Of a DNA stretch of 64,000 nt, positions 27,137 to 37,609 are shown piece by piece. A program made the translations under genes and the position numbers. Source of the stretch: Cloacibacterium caeni (GTDB taxonomy: Bacteria > Bacteroidota > Bacteroidia > Flavobacteriales > Weeksellaceae); NCBI RefSeq assembly GCF_907163125.1, contig NZ_OU015319.1:620001-684000 (forward strand). The letters run 5' to 3'. The notes under the pieces are model-generated. The model searched no databases and was not told the DNA's origin. It saw only the letters and a program-made list of their open reading frames with translations. The number at the start of each line of letters is the position of its first letter. Position 1 is the first letter of the stretch.

Positions 27137-28060
27137 ATGATGGACAGTGAATCATTCCGATTTGAAGAAGCAGATAGCAAAAATCAGAAGAGTTCCCAGC
27201 AACTAGATTGGGAAGAAAACAATCTAAAGTTTGACGATCTGTTTTCACCAGATGATTTTAAAGAAAAAGACGAAAAATTAAATATTAACAATCAAACCCC
27301 AAACATTATGGAAACACAAAAAGAATTCGACCAAGTGGAATATCTAAAAAATCAGTTAAAATACCTTGGTTTCGGCGAAGGAGAAAAACTTCACAAAGAT
27401 TTAGAAAAAGGTATCAAATCTAAAAATCAACAATTTGAAATCAAGACCACTTCCGACAAAGCATTGCCTGAAAACAAAGTGGACTTTACCTTGAAGTTTA
27501 ACAAAACAGATAGTGGTGGTATTTTTCTCAATTCGTACAACGCAAAATTGACAAACGAAAAAAATGAGGAGATTTCTCATAATTTTCCAGTCAACCGAGA
27601 AAACACGTTTACAGCAAAAGAAGCCATCAATCTTTTAGAAGGCAGAAGTGTAAAAATAGAATTTCACAATCCGAAAAGCGACCAGCAGGAAACTGCTTTT
27701 GTACAGTTCAATTTTGACGAACCTAAAACAGAAAAAGGAAATTATCTGTTCCAAAATTTCTATAAAAATTACGGTGTGGAAGCTGATAAAATTGTAGAAA
27801 AATCCAACCTTATTTTTGACAAACCTGAATATAAAGAAAACACCATCAAATCTTTGGAAAAGGGAAATATCGTAAAGGTGAAATTTGAGCAAGATGATAA
27901 AGTTATAGAAGGAAAAGCCATACTCAACCCTCAAAACAGAAATCTCAAACTCTATGATTCTGATATGAACCGAATCAATACCAACAAACCTTTAGAAGGT
28001 CTCGAACAAGACAATAAGCACGAAAAAAATAATGTAAAAGAACAAAGCATTAAACGATAA
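27137..28060 (+). CDS. DUF3945-like repeat protein of the conjugative element
   Basis: 307 residues, cytoplasmic, charged. It has an N-terminal acidic stretch, a central domain with VDFTLKFNKTDSGGIFLNSYNA and FTAKEAINLLEGRSVKIEF, and a C-terminal repeat-like segment (NTIKSLEKGNIVKVKFEQ, with NRNLKLYDSDMNRI). These resemble DUF3945-type modules of Bacteroidetes element proteins. A terminator follows its stop, which makes it the last gene of this transcription block. Role unknown. Confidence 0.55.
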   Translation: MMDSESFRFEEADSKNQKSSQQLDWEENNLKFDDLFSPDDFKEKDEKLNINNQTPNIMETQKEFDQVEYLKNQLKYLGFGEGEKLHKDLEKGIKSKNQQFEIKTTSDKALPENKVDFTLKFNKTDSGGIFLNSYNAKLTNEKNEEISHNFPVNRENTFTAKEAINLLEGRSVKIEFHNPKSDQQETAFVQFNFDEPKTEKGNYLFQNFYKNYGVEADKIVEKSNLIFDKPEYKENTIKSLEKGNIVKVKFEQDDKVIEGKAILNPQNRNLKLYDSDMNRINTNKPLEGLEQDNKHEKNNVKEQSIKR

Positions 28061-28083
28061 AATAATACCTGACCCTTAATCCG

Positions 28084-28119
28084 AAAAGCGGTAGGTCTTA
28101 ATGATTTGCCGCTTTTTTT
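28084..28119 (+). terminator. Rho-independent terminator at the end of the main tra block
   Basis: AAAAGCGG (28084-28091) pairs with CCGCTTTT (28109-28116) and runs into seven T. The 17-base loop is long, so strength may be moderate. It lies between the DUF3945-like gene and the lipoprotein gene. Confidence 0.65.
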
Positions 28120-28131
28120 AATCAATTTAAA

Positions 28132-28809
28132 ATGAAAAAATATTTAATATTTCCTTATTTATTTCTGCTTTTTGCTTTGATTTCTTGTCACAAAGAAATC
28201 AAGGCTGAAAAAGGTGGAATCGACCTCATTTCCAATGTTTATTTTGATGCTTCCAAAGGATTAAATAAGATGCAGAATTTTCACATTTCTAGGCTCAACT
28301 ATCAGAATGATTCCATCATAGAATTGGTTCCTGATTTAGAATTTCCAGAAATGACGACTGCTTCTTATTTCATCAAAGACTCTGTTTTTTACGATTTGAA
28401 TAATAACACTTCATCCGTTTTATCAGAACTACAAAAAAAGCAAAAACCAACTTCGGTGTATGCCAAAACTTTGGGAGCAGTCTTTACAAAAATTCCACTA
28501 CTTAATTATAGAAATCGCAGAAAATTGAGTGACACTGTCCTTTTCGAGAAGAATTACAAACGCTTTGAAATCAACTCTCCTTGGAATTATACCCGATATT
28601 ACATTTATCCGACGGATACGATTCTGCCTTATTCGCTATACAAAGAAGTTGGCAAGGATTATCACGGGAGAATTGAAAGAATAGATTCCTACGATAAAAA
28701 GAAAGACATCTTTGTAACCCTTCAGTTAATTCCTAGAAAAAATTGGGACGATACCGCCAAAGAAATTTTTGAGTTTAACCATTTTGTGAAAAACAGAAAA
28801 AGTGAGTGA
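28132..28809 (+). CDS. Lipoprotein of unknown function
   Basis: 225 residues with a lipoprotein signal: hydrophobic stretch LFLLFALISC with the lipid-bearing Cys at residue 19. The mature part has no motif I recognise. It starts 12 bases after a terminator and its end overlaps the next gene by 8 bases, so the two share a transcript even though the partner is a large cytoplasmic DNA-processing protein. It could act in entry exclusion, but that is only a guess from position. Confidence 0.6.
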   Translation: MKKYLIFPYLFLLFALISCHKEIKAEKGGIDLISNVYFDASKGLNKMQNFHISRLNYQNDSIIELVPDLEFPEMTTASYFIKDSVFYDLNNNTSSVLSELQKKQKPTSVYAKTLGAVFTKIPLLNYRNRRKLSDTVLFEKNYKRFEINSPWNYTRYYIYPTDTILPYSLYKEVGKDYHGRIERIDSYDKKKDIFVTLQLIPRKNWDDTAKEIFEFNHFVKNRKSE

Positions 28810-31800
28810 CAAAGAAACTTTAAGTCCTTTTGTTGAGGATATTTCCGTTGAGGAAGGAAATAAAAATGAATTGATTGTCTTTAAGAATCATAAAGACAAA
28901 GAATCGTTTTTGGAACTTTTGAGGTTGAATAATCAAAACAATAATAGAACTCTAGTAACACTCAATGCCGGTGAAAATTCCAAAAAATTTATCAATAGAT
29001 TTCAAAACTATGAGGGTAAAATATTTCTTTGTTTAGAGGGAGATAGAACAGGAAATATGCAGACGCTCAAAATTCTTACGGAATTTAGAAACAAAAATAT
29101 TAAAGACATTCGAGCACTATACAACATTTCTGAAAATGCCAATCAGAATTTGGAAGAATATTTAAAAAATAAACTTCAAAATAAAGATAAAAATGTTACT
29201 TTAGTTGAATCAAAAAAAGCACAGAATGAAAAAGACAGAACTCAATCCGAAGAAATTTCCAACGTTGAGCACTTGGGATCCGAATCTACTGGAAGAAATC
29301 TTGGAAAATTTGGCGAAAACAGCCAATCCGAGCAAAACAGAAATTACACAAGCGGACAAAGATTGGGCAGCAACGATGCTGGAAATGGACTTGGAGACAC
29401 AATCTGGAAGCATTTGGTCGGAGACAGAGAACGAGAAAGAAGATTCGATGACCATCCACAACAGAATGATGATGAAAAAAATGAGAGAGCAGAACATTTC
29501 TTGGGCGGAATCGTATCCAGGAGAACTGTATCCAATAAATCAGAAAGAGAACTAAATTCTAATTCTACAAATTATGAGGAATTAGATATTCTTATTTCAA
29601 AATATAAAGGTCAAAATTTGACCAATGAACAAGTTGCAGAAGTCGTTTCTGCAGCTTGTTTTGTTTCTAATAATCACAAGGTATTTCTTAATGAAAATCT
29701 CAAAATTACTGATGACTTAAAAGAAATTTGCAACCAATATCAAAGTGGCGGAACGGCAAAAGAAGGTAGAGGGATTTTAGATGAATATTACACCGACGAT
29801 AAAATTGTAAATGCCGTTCGCAACTTAATCAAAGACCAGTTACAAAATAAAGTAGAAATTTCGGTTTTAGAGCCAAGTGTTGGAACGGGTAATTTTCTTT
29901 ATGCTACAAAAGATTTAGCACTAAAATCAATTATTACGGCATTTGAAATCAATGAAACCACCGCAAAAATTGCAAAAATCCTGCATCCCGAAGCCGAAAT
30001 TAATCTGCGTTCGTTTGAAACCGAATTTATTGATGAAAAAGGCAACAAAAAAGATGAATATTTGGTGTATGATTTAGTCATCGGAAACCCGCCTTATGGC
30101 GAACATCGCGGATTATACAAAGGTTTGGGAGAAGAACCGAAAATAGCCAAATACGAAGATTATTTTGTAAAACGATCTTTAGATTCTTTAAGAGTAGACG
30201 GAATTTTGGCGATGGTGCTTCCTTCAGGTTGGCTGAATAGACAAAGGAATCTGCAGAACGCCACTCTAGTTGAAGGTTTTCGTTTGCCAAACGGTGCTTT
30301 TGCAGGAACTCAAATCGGAACAGATATTATTATTCTCAAAAAAAACAATCAGAAAATTTCTACAGATATTTCTAAATATTTTGAAACTAATCCTTCAAGA
30401 ATTTTAGGAGAAACACGAGAAAAGACTAATCGTTTTGGACGCTTGGAAAACTATGTTCACGGAAGTTTAGAAGAGGCTTTATCAAAAATTCAACAGTTTA
30501 AAAACAAAAAGGAAACTGCAAGAATCGGAAATCTTTTTGAAGATTTATATTTAGAAAATTCTGAATCTGAAATCGATAAAAAATTTAATGCTAAAAATGA
30601 AATTAAAACGGGAAATGAAAGCCAAACTATTGAAAAAGAGTTTGATTTAGCTCAAGAGAAAGTTGAAACGGTACTTTCTCAACTCAATAATATCAAATTT
30701 AAATCGCCTACAATTATTTCAGAGATAAGAAAATATGAAAACCTTCGAGAAAATTTAACTACAAAACCAACATCGTTTTCAGAGGAAAATTTAAAAGAGC
30801 TCATTGAAAAAAGTGGTAGAATAATTTCTATTCACAACACCAAAAATCAGAACGAATATAAAATTCAAACAAAGCCTGAACTCAAGAAAGGAGTTTTAAA
30901 ATATCAGTTTTCCAAACAAGACGAAATCGTCAATACTTCATTACAAAACAGTTCAGATATTACCCAAGAACAAATTGAAGCTTTCAGAGATACGGCTTAT
31001 GATGGAACGCTTAATAATCACGGAAAACATTTTCAGTTTGCAAACTATATTGATGGAAAATGGATACACGATTTTTATTATGCTGAAGGAAATATTTACG
31101 CCAAATTAGAACAACTTGAAAAAGATTTTTCTGATAAAAATACCATTGGTGGGACGATAAACCAGTATGAAAAGCAAAGGGAACTACTTCTCAAAGTTCT
31201 TCCAAAACCAAAATCTTTAGACGAAATCTTTATTAGTCCAAATCACGAATTTGTACACCAATTTGATTTAGGACAAACAGAAAAGGAAACTTATAACTAT
31301 GCAACAAAACGTACCGAAACTGTTATTGTTGATTACAATCTTGCAGAAAAGTTCAAAGATTTTGTAGGTACTTTATCCAGTGAGGCTTTTGCAGGTTCTT
31401 CAGCTTGGGAAGTGCGAAGTTTTGTAGATAATGAAACGGTGACAGGAAGCGATAAAGAAAGAAATGCATTAGTCAGAGAAAGACGAAAAGCAGCTGCAAA
31501 TGATTTGTTTTATAAGTTTGTTCGGGAAGAATTATCCGATGATATAAGAAATCGTTTTGTAAAAGAATTCAACAGAAATTACAATAATATTCACGTTCCT
31601 GATTATTCTAAATTTCCGTTGTTCTCTAAAATTCATCAAAATTTTAAAGGAAAACAACTGCGTTTGACTGAAGTTCAAAAATCTGGTGTAGGAAGATGTA
31701 CAACGAAAGGCGTTAGTTTATTAGCTCACGAAGTTGGCTTTGGAAAAACTTTATCAGGAATTCTTTCAATGCATGAAGCAATGGAAAGAGGAAATGCGAG

Positions 31801-33931
31801 AAGACCTCTGATTGTAGTTCCAAATGACAGCATTTTGAAACAATGGGTGGAAACCATTTTTGAAACCATTCCTAATGCAAAAGTAAATGTTCTTGGCAAT
31901 CTTGGGAAAGATTACGACTTATCAAAATTTGATAATAAGGACGGGGAAATTACCATAGTGACTTATGAAGGTTTTAATAACATTGGCTTTTCAGAAAGCA
32001 TTACCCAAAATCTGGCCTCAAAATTTTCCTACATTTCTGAAAACGAATTAAAAAGTGTAAACTCCATCAGTGAAAGAGATTTTCAAAAGGAACTCGAAAA
32101 AGTTAAGGAAACAGAGGGAAAGATGAAACGTGGGAAAATCTATGATTGGGAAGATTTTGGTTTTGATCATCTCACTTATGATGAAGTTCACAACGCCAAC
32201 CATATTGTTGGAAAAGTAAAGATCGAAGACCGCAGGTTTGCTTCAGATTTTAGAAGTCAGAACCAACAGACTTCAAAACTGGGTATCAATACTTGGATGG
32301 CTGCTCAATACATTCAAGACAGAAACGATGGCAGAAATGTTACGCTACTTTCTGCAACTCCTTTTACCAATAAGCCTTTAGAATATTATTCTATACTTTC
32401 TTTAATAGCCAATAAGCGTTTGGAAGAATCGGGATATTTCAATGTGAATACTTTCTTTGAGACTTTTATGGAGGCGGATAATGATATGGAAATTGATGCT
32501 AAAGGTGATGTGAAATTTAAAGCCAATGTCAGAAGATTCAAGAATAATTCTTTGTTTCAACAGCTTCTATCTGAATTTATTGATATTAAAGGGGAAGAAG
32601 ACAATCCAGAACTGAAACGCCCTAATAAAATTAATAAAGAATATAAAATTGAGCAGAATGATTTAACGAAGGAACAATACGATTTGCTTAATGAGAGCTT
32701 TAATGAAAATCAAAAAGGAGCGATTCTTACTCATATTCTTAACGCACGTCTGATTGCAATTTCTCCATATTTATCACCTTACTATGATGGCGAAAATCCG
32801 TCATTAAAAGAATTTATTGAAAATTCTCCAAAGTTGAAGCAAACAATGGATTTAATTCAACAAAATAAAAAAGATATTCCTGAATCTGGACAAATTATTT
32901 ATTCTGAATTAGCAGTAGCGGAATTTCCAAAACTCAAAGAATATCTCATTCAGGAAATTGGTTACAAACCCGAAGAAATTGGAATTATTACTGGAGCAAC
33001 AAATAAAAATCAAAGAATCTCTATTCAAAATGATTTTAATGCTGGAAAAATAAAGGTAGTGATTGGAAGTGAAGCCATCCAAGAAGGAATGAATCTTCAG
33101 GAAAATACAACGGATGTTTATATGCTTTCTTTGCCTTATAATTTCACTTCTTTACGACAAGTGGAGGGACGAGCGTGGAGACAAGGAAATAAAAACGAAA
33201 ATGTACGAATCAATTTTATGTTGACTAACGATAGTATTGATGTGTTTATGCTTCAAAAGTTACAATCTAAACAAGCAAGATATTTAGAAGCAATGAAAAA
33301 AGGTGCTGATGTTTTGGATGTTTCAGATATCAGTACTCAGGAATTGAAAACCGCCATTATCACCAATCCTGAAACTAGAGCGAATATTGAAATTGAACTG
33401 ATGAAGAAAAGAATTGAAAGTGAGAAAAATAAGCACCTTGCTGATATTGCTTTTGTTTTGAGGAAACATCAGGATTTTTTAAAGGTACAGGAAGAAGTCA
33501 ACAAAGCTCAGAATAATTATAATAGAATTCTTAGTTATTCTAAAGAGGAAGGAGATAATGCTGAATATTGGAAAAATCAACTTCCTTTTTATCAGAAATC
33601 AATTCATTTAGCTAAAGAAAAAGTACAAGAGGAAATGGAGCATTTATTGCAAAAAGGAGTTGATATTACTGAAATTGAAAGTAAAAAAGTAGTAACCGAA
33701 AATAAAATTGAAGAATTGGATGAAAAATTGGAGGATTTGCCTAATGTTCGAGAGGGTTTGGTTTGTAAATATCGGGAGGAGAAGGAAATGCAGTTGAAGG
33801 TTAATGAGGAGAGGGATTATTTAGGTGAGAGGAGCGTTGAAAATTCACTCTTATTTAGTGTTATGAAACAACAAGAAATTGAAAAAGAAATAAAAGAAAA
33901 TGAGCAAACAGTTTTTGGTAGGAAGAGATAA
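28802..33931 (+). CDS. Giant Toprim-like / N6-methylase / SNF2-type helicase fusion (DarB-like)
   Basis: 1709 residues, GTG start overlapping the lipoprotein gene. Domains: a Toprim-like N-terminal segment (about residues 60-125, CLEGDRTGNMQTLKIL); an acidic linker; an N6-adenine methylase domain with LEPSVGTGNFLYATKD and catalytic NPPY in VIGNPPYGEHRG (about residues 355-430); a long middle part; then a superfamily-2 helicase with VGFGKTLSGIL, a DEVH box (TYDEVHNAN), SATPF, and QVEGRAWRQGN as motif VI. This architecture is known in conjugative elements and in phage P1 DarB, which protects incoming DNA from restriction. No specificity subunit is nearby. Confidence 0.82.
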   Translation: MSDKETLSPFVEDISVEEGNKNELIVFKNHKDKESFLELLRLNNQNNNRTLVTLNAGENSKKFINRFQNYEGKIFLCLEGDRTGNMQTLKILTEFRNKNIKDIRALYNISENANQNLEEYLKNKLQNKDKNVTLVESKKAQNEKDRTQSEEISNVEHLGSESTGRNLGKFGENSQSEQNRNYTSGQRLGSNDAGNGLGDTIWKHLVGDRERERRFDDHPQQNDDEKNERAEHFLGGIVSRRTVSNKSERELNSNSTNYEELDILISKYKGQNLTNEQVAEVVSAACFVSNNHKVFLNENLKITDDLKEICNQYQSGGTAKEGRGILDEYYTDDKIVNAVRNLIKDQLQNKVEISVLEPSVGTGNFLYATKDLALKSIITAFEINETTAKIAKILHPEAEINLRSFETEFIDEKGNKKDEYLVYDLVIGNPPYGEHRGLYKGLGEEPKIAKYEDYFVKRSLDSLRVDGILAMVLPSGWLNRQRNLQNATLVEGFRLPNGAFAGTQIGTDIIILKKNNQKISTDISKYFETNPSRILGETREKTNRFGRLENYVHGSLEEALSKIQQFKNKKETARIGNLFEDLYLENSESEIDKKFNAKNEIKTGNESQTIEKEFDLAQEKVETVLSQLNNIKFKSPTIISEIRKYENLRENLTTKPTSFSEENLKELIEKSGRIISIHNTKNQNEYKIQTKPELKKGVLKYQFSKQDEIVNTSLQNSSDITQEQIEAFRDTAYDGTLNNHGKHFQFANYIDGKWIHDFYYAEGNIYAKLEQLEKDFSDKNTIGGTINQYEKQRELLLKVLPKPKSLDEIFISPNHEFVHQFDLGQTEKETYNYATKRTETVIVDYNLAEKFKDFVGTLSSEAFAGSSAWEVRSFVDNETVTGSDKERNALVRERRKAAANDLFYKFVREELSDDIRNRFVKEFNRNYNNIHVPDYSKFPLFSKIHQNFKGKQLRLTEVQKSGVGRCTTKGVSLLAHEVGFGKTLSGILSMHEAMERGNARRPLIVVPNDSILKQWVETIFETIPNAKVNVLGNLGKDYDLSKFDNKDGEITIVTYEGFNNIGFSESITQNLASKFSYISENELKSVNSISERDFQKELEKVKETEGKMKRGKIYDWEDFGFDHLTYDEVHNANHIVGKVKIEDRRFASDFRSQNQQTSKLGINTWMAAQYIQDRNDGRNVTLLSATPFTNKPLEYYSILSLIANKRLEESGYFNVNTFFETFMEADNDMEIDAKGDVKFKANVRRFKNNSLFQQLLSEFIDIKGEEDNPELKRPNKINKEYKIEQNDLTKEQYDLLNESFNENQKGAILTHILNARLIAISPYLSPYYDGENPSLKEFIENSPKLKQTMDLIQQNKKDIPESGQIIYSELAVAEFPKLKEYLIQEIGYKPEEIGIITGATNKNQRISIQNDFNAGKIKVVIGSEAIQEGMNLQENTTDVYMLSLPYNFTSLRQVEGRAWRQGNKNENVRINFMLTNDSIDVFMLQKLQSKQARYLEAMKKGADVLDVSDISTQELKTAIITNPETRANIEIELMKKRIESEKNKHLADIAFVLRKHQDFLKVQEEVNKAQNNYNRILSYSKEEGDNAEYWKNQLPFYQKSIHLAKEKVQEEMEHLLQKGVDITEIESKKVVTENKIEELDEKLEDLPNVREGLVCKYREEKEMQLKVNEERDYLGERSVENSLLFSVMKQQEIEKEIKENEQTVFGRKR

Positions 33932-33946
33932 TAACTGAAAACAGTC

Positions 33947-33954
33947 TATTTTTG
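33947..33954 (+). promoter_or_regulatory. Candidate -7 element for the Gabija operon
   Basis: TATTTTTG fits TAnnTTTG, 88 bases before the gajA ATG, in the 110-base gap after the methylase-helicase gene. No -33 TTG at the usual spacing is seen, so this is tentative. No terminator separates gajA from the upstream gene. Confidence 0.35.
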
Positions 33955-34041
33955 CTTACTTGTAACCCCTCTTCAGATAGATTTTTTTCTAAGACTTTTT
34001 TACCGTATTTTTATAGTTTAAATTTCTAATTAATTACTTAT

Positions 34042-35784
34042 ATGGGAATAAAATTACAATCTCTTAGAATAAAAGGTTTTAGAGGTTTTAGAAATATAGA
34101 AATTGATTTCGAGAATAGTACAGTATTGGTAGGCACTAACAATTCAGGCAAAACAACAATTTTAAAAGCACTACAATTAGCATTATCAAATACACACTTT
34201 ATTTCTAATGATGATTTTTTCTACTGTGATGATTATATTGATGATACTATAATTATTGATTTACTATTTGTGCCAATAGATGAAGACTGCGTAATTGCTA
34301 GTCAATTTGATGAAAATTGGGCTGATGTATTTAAGGCTGAGAGAATTGGGATTGATTCTGAAGGCAATCAAATAATGGCTTTCAGAACTGTAATTAATGA
34401 AAATAATAAAACTTTTAGAAAAAAGCAATATTACATTGACCAATGGGAGCCCTTTTTTGAAAATAGTTTAAATTGGTATGACCATGAATATAGCAATGAC
34501 TTAAGTTTTTATTTTGATGAAATTCCTTTTTTTTATCTTGAGGCTAATAGAGATATCTTAGAAGATATAAAATCCAAATCTTCCTATTTAGGGAGAATTT
34601 TATCATCTTTAGAATTTACCCCTGAAGCAAAGCAAACAATTGAAAGTTTAATTTCAGAGTTAAATGATGCTACAATAGCTAATTCCGATATTCTGTCTGA
34701 CTTACAAAATACATTAGAAGAATTAGATACCGCAATGGATAATCCAAATAACTCCGTACAATTAACCCCGTTTACTAAGAAAGTCCGCGATTTAAACAAG
34801 GGCATCAGAATAAATTATTCTGAATTTTCAATGGATTATCACGGTATGGGTACAAGAAGTTGGTCTTCTATGTTGGTTTTAAAATCTTTTCTAAATTTAA
34901 ATCAAAGATTATTTTTAGACAATGATAAACCCTATTTTCCAATAATAGCAATTGAAGAGCCTGAATCTCATTTACATCCTAATGCACAAAAAAAATTATA
35001 TTCTCAGATAAACAATATTGTGGGGCAAAAAATTGTTTCAACACATTCTAATTACATCGCTTCTAATGCTCAATTAAAAGAAATAAGATCAATTAGTAAG
35101 TTTAATGAGACTATTAAAATTGGAAAATTAATTGTCGCTGATTTTGATGATGAACAATTAAGACAAATTCAAAGACAGGTTGTAAATACACGAGGAGAAT
35201 TATATTTTTCTAGAGTTGTCGTCCTTTTCGAAGGAGAAACTGAAGAACAAGCCTTACCTATTTTAATTAGTAAATATTTTGACATTAATTATGTTGAATT
35301 AGGGGTTAATTTTGTAGGAGTTGGAGGCTATACAAAGTACCTCCCTTTCATTAGATTTTGTGAGTCATTTAATATTGAATACTTTATTTTTAGCGATAAT
35401 GAGACTGATGTAAATACTGATGTTTTGAGACAAATTTCAAATTCTAAAAAGAATGATCCAACTAAAGTCATATTTGTAAACGCAGGGAATGATTTTGAAA
35501 AAGAACTCTGCGACAACGGTTACTTAGATGAAGTAAAAAAAGCATATCATAAGATTGAATTAGAAAAATGTTTTAATAACCAACACAAAGCAGCAAAACA
35601 AGTAGAATTAAATAATATAGCAGACACTGATTACTACGGCATTATCACTGGTGTGAAAACTCAATTTGCTCCTATAATTGCAAATGAACTTTTAATTTCT
35701 GCAAAACCTCTTCCAACAAAAATAACAGAGTTATTTGATAAAATAAATGAAATATTAAATCCAACAACTACAAATGCAAATTAA
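34042..35784 (+). CDS. gajA: Gabija protein GajA (OLD-family ATPase/Toprim nuclease)
   Basis: 580 residues, the usual GajA length. An ABC-type ATPase half has Walker A GTNNSGKT at residues 31-38 and Walker B IIAIEEPESHLHP, followed by the STHS switch. The C-terminal Toprim nuclease has E397 (VLFEGETEEQ) and acidic residues D452/D456 (FSDNETD). Known Gabija GajA nicks DNA when nucleotide levels fall during phage infection. The 3' end overlaps gajB by 11 bases. The pair, order and lengths make the call strong. Confidence 0.92.
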   Translation: MGIKLQSLRIKGFRGFRNIEIDFENSTVLVGTNNSGKTTILKALQLALSNTHFISNDDFFYCDDYIDDTIIIDLLFVPIDEDCVIASQFDENWADVFKAERIGIDSEGNQIMAFRTVINENNKTFRKKQYYIDQWEPFFENSLNWYDHEYSNDLSFYFDEIPFFYLEANRDILEDIKSKSSYLGRILSSLEFTPEAKQTIESLISELNDATIANSDILSDLQNTLEELDTAMDNPNNSVQLTPFTKKVRDLNKGIRINYSEFSMDYHGMGTRSWSSMLVLKSFLNLNQRLFLDNDKPYFPIIAIEEPESHLHPNAQKKLYSQINNIVGQKIVSTHSNYIASNAQLKEIRSISKFNETIKIGKLIVADFDDEQLRQIQRQVVNTRGELYFSRVVVLFEGETEEQALPILISKYFDINYVELGVNFVGVGGYTKYLPFIRFCESFNIEYFIFSDNETDVNTDVLRQISNSKKNDPTKVIFVNAGNDFEKELCDNGYLDEVKKAYHKIELEKCFNNQHKAAKQVELNNIADTDYYGIITGVKTQFAPIIANELLISAKPLPTKITELFDKINEILNPTTTNAN

Positions 35785-37597
35785 TTTATCCATAAAACAG
35801 TCTGAAATAGTCAACTTAGGAGAAGGTGCATTTTTGATTGAAGCAAGTGCAGGAAGTGGGAAAACTAGAGTTCTAACGGAGCGTGTTAAAAAACTTTTAG
35901 AAGATAATTCTTCTAAAGTTTTGGCAATTACATTTACCAATAAAGCAAGTGAAGAACTAAAAGAAAGGATTTCTTTAGATAAAATTAAAAACAAAAATGT
36001 TTTCGTAGGTACATTTCACTCTTTCTGTCAGTCGATACTAGAATCTAGGTTTAAACTTTTAGGATTCCAAAAAATGCCTCACATTTTTGAGGATGAAAGT
36101 GATCGGAGTGAAATTGTTGAAGAGGTTATAAAATCAATCCCCTACTTTACGGATATTTTTAATGGAATGGATTCGAAGCAAAAATCTTCATATAAAACAA
36201 GAGTGCTACATTTCATTTCAGAAGTTAAAAGAGAACTTGCTGAACCAGAAGAATTGATAACAGAAGAAGGAGAAGAGCATTTTCTTATGCTTTATAATGA
36301 ATATCAGGATAATCTCAGATCTAATAATGCAATAGATTTTGATGACCTAACTTTGCTCATTTATCAATTATTTATGAATAATGAAGCCGTTCAAAATCTA
36401 TATTCTAAATCGTATAACTACATTTTTATAGATGAAGGACAGGATTTAAATAAAGCACAATATTATTTATTGAAATCACTATGTGGAGAAAACATTAAAA
36501 ATGTAATGATTGTAGGCGACCCCAACCAATCAATCTATGGATTTAATGGTGCTACGCCAGAATACATGAAAAATTTTTTCATTGAAGATTTTAAGGCTAC
36601 AAAAATTATTTTGGATGAAAATTATAGGTGTTCAAAAAAAATAATAACCGCATCAAATTTGTTGATGGACTTAAATATCGCTGCTGATAAATATGTAAAA
36701 GAAGGGAAATTTGAAATTTATAGAGCTCAAAGTGAACAAGACGAAGCTAAGTATATTGTTCAAAAAATAAATGAGCTTGTTGCATTGCAAACACACCCAG
36801 ATATTGAAGGAAATATAGAATATAGCAAAATCTCAATTTTAGGAAGAAATAGGTTTGTATTTAAGTACATTGAAGAACAATTGCAAGAAAATCAAATCCC
36901 TTTTTATTTTAAATCTGGAAATATCGGGGTTAAATTTGAAACTATTTTTATGAAACTCTTTGATAATTATTTCAGAATTGTTATTAATCCTTCGGATAAG
37001 ATACACGCTAGAAAGCTTAAAAGTCTACTTAAAGTAGAGAATTTTGAGGATGCTAATCAAATTCAAACATCAAGATATAGTTACTTTTCATTTATCAAAA
37101 CCACAGTAGATAATTTAACCGAAGACAATTTCAAAAAATCGGTAAAAACGTTTGAAAACTTTATTAAAGAAAGTAACTTGCTTTTAGACGAAGATAAAAT
37201 TCAAATTTCTAGTGAGCTTGAAGGATTAAATGATTTATGGGGAACTTATTCGTTCAATACTTTAAAACCCTCTCTGACAGGTTTTAAAAATGCTATTTCA
37301 CTAGGAACAGTTATGAAGAATCAAAAAGAAGAAGGGGTTTGTATCAGTACTGTTCATACAATGAAAGGTCAAGAATCTGATATTGTTTTTCTTATTGGCT
37401 TGGACGATGGAACTTTCCCATATTATTTAGCTATAGAAAAAGGAGAGGAAGAACTGAATCAAGAAAAAAATAATTTATATGTTGCCTTTACTCGGGCTAA
37501 ACGGTTTCTTTATTTGACTTACCCTGCTATTCGTAAAATGCCATGGGGAGACAATAAAGCTAGAGCCAAATCCCGTTTTTTAAAAAATTTTAATTAA
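35774..37597 (+). CDS. gajB: Gabija protein GajB (UvrD/Rep-type helicase)
   Basis: 607 residues with the superfamily-1 helicase motifs in order: Walker A EASAGSGKTRVL (about residues 24-35), FVGTFHSFC, DEGQDLN, GDPNQSIYGFNGA, a C-terminal VHTMKGQESD, and NLYVAFTRAKR. In Gabija it binds GajA and responds to DNA ends. It overlaps gajA by 11 bases, and the nuclease gene follows after 12 bases, which suggests a longer operon than Gabija alone. Confidence 0.92.
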   Translation: MQINLSIKQSEIVNLGEGAFLIEASAGSGKTRVLTERVKKLLEDNSSKVLAITFTNKASEELKERISLDKIKNKNVFVGTFHSFCQSILESRFKLLGFQKMPHIFEDESDRSEIVEEVIKSIPYFTDIFNGMDSKQKSSYKTRVLHFISEVKRELAEPEELITEEGEEHFLMLYNEYQDNLRSNNAIDFDDLTLLIYQLFMNNEAVQNLYSKSYNYIFIDEGQDLNKAQYYLLKSLCGENIKNVMIVGDPNQSIYGFNGATPEYMKNFFIEDFKATKIILDENYRCSKKIITASNLLMDLNIAADKYVKEGKFEIYRAQSEQDEAKYIVQKINELVALQTHPDIEGNIEYSKISILGRNRFVFKYIEEQLQENQIPFYFKSGNIGVKFETIFMKLFDNYFRIVINPSDKIHARKLKSLLKVENFEDANQIQTSRYSYFSFIKTTVDNLTEDNFKKSVKTFENFIKESNLLLDEDKIQISSELEGLNDLWGTYSFNTLKPSLTGFKNAISLGTVMKNQKEEGVCISTVHTMKGQESDIVFLIGLDDGTFPYYLAIEKGEEELNQEKNNLYVAFTRAKRFLYLTYPAIRKMPWGDNKARAKSRFLKNFN

Positions 37598-37609
37598 TCA
37601 CTTTTGTCA

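Noticed and set aside
29205-29555. 116-codon plus-strand frame within the methylase-helicase gene
   Set aside because: It overlaps the intact 1709-residue frame in another phase, over its low-complexity linker; no independent start signal or domain.
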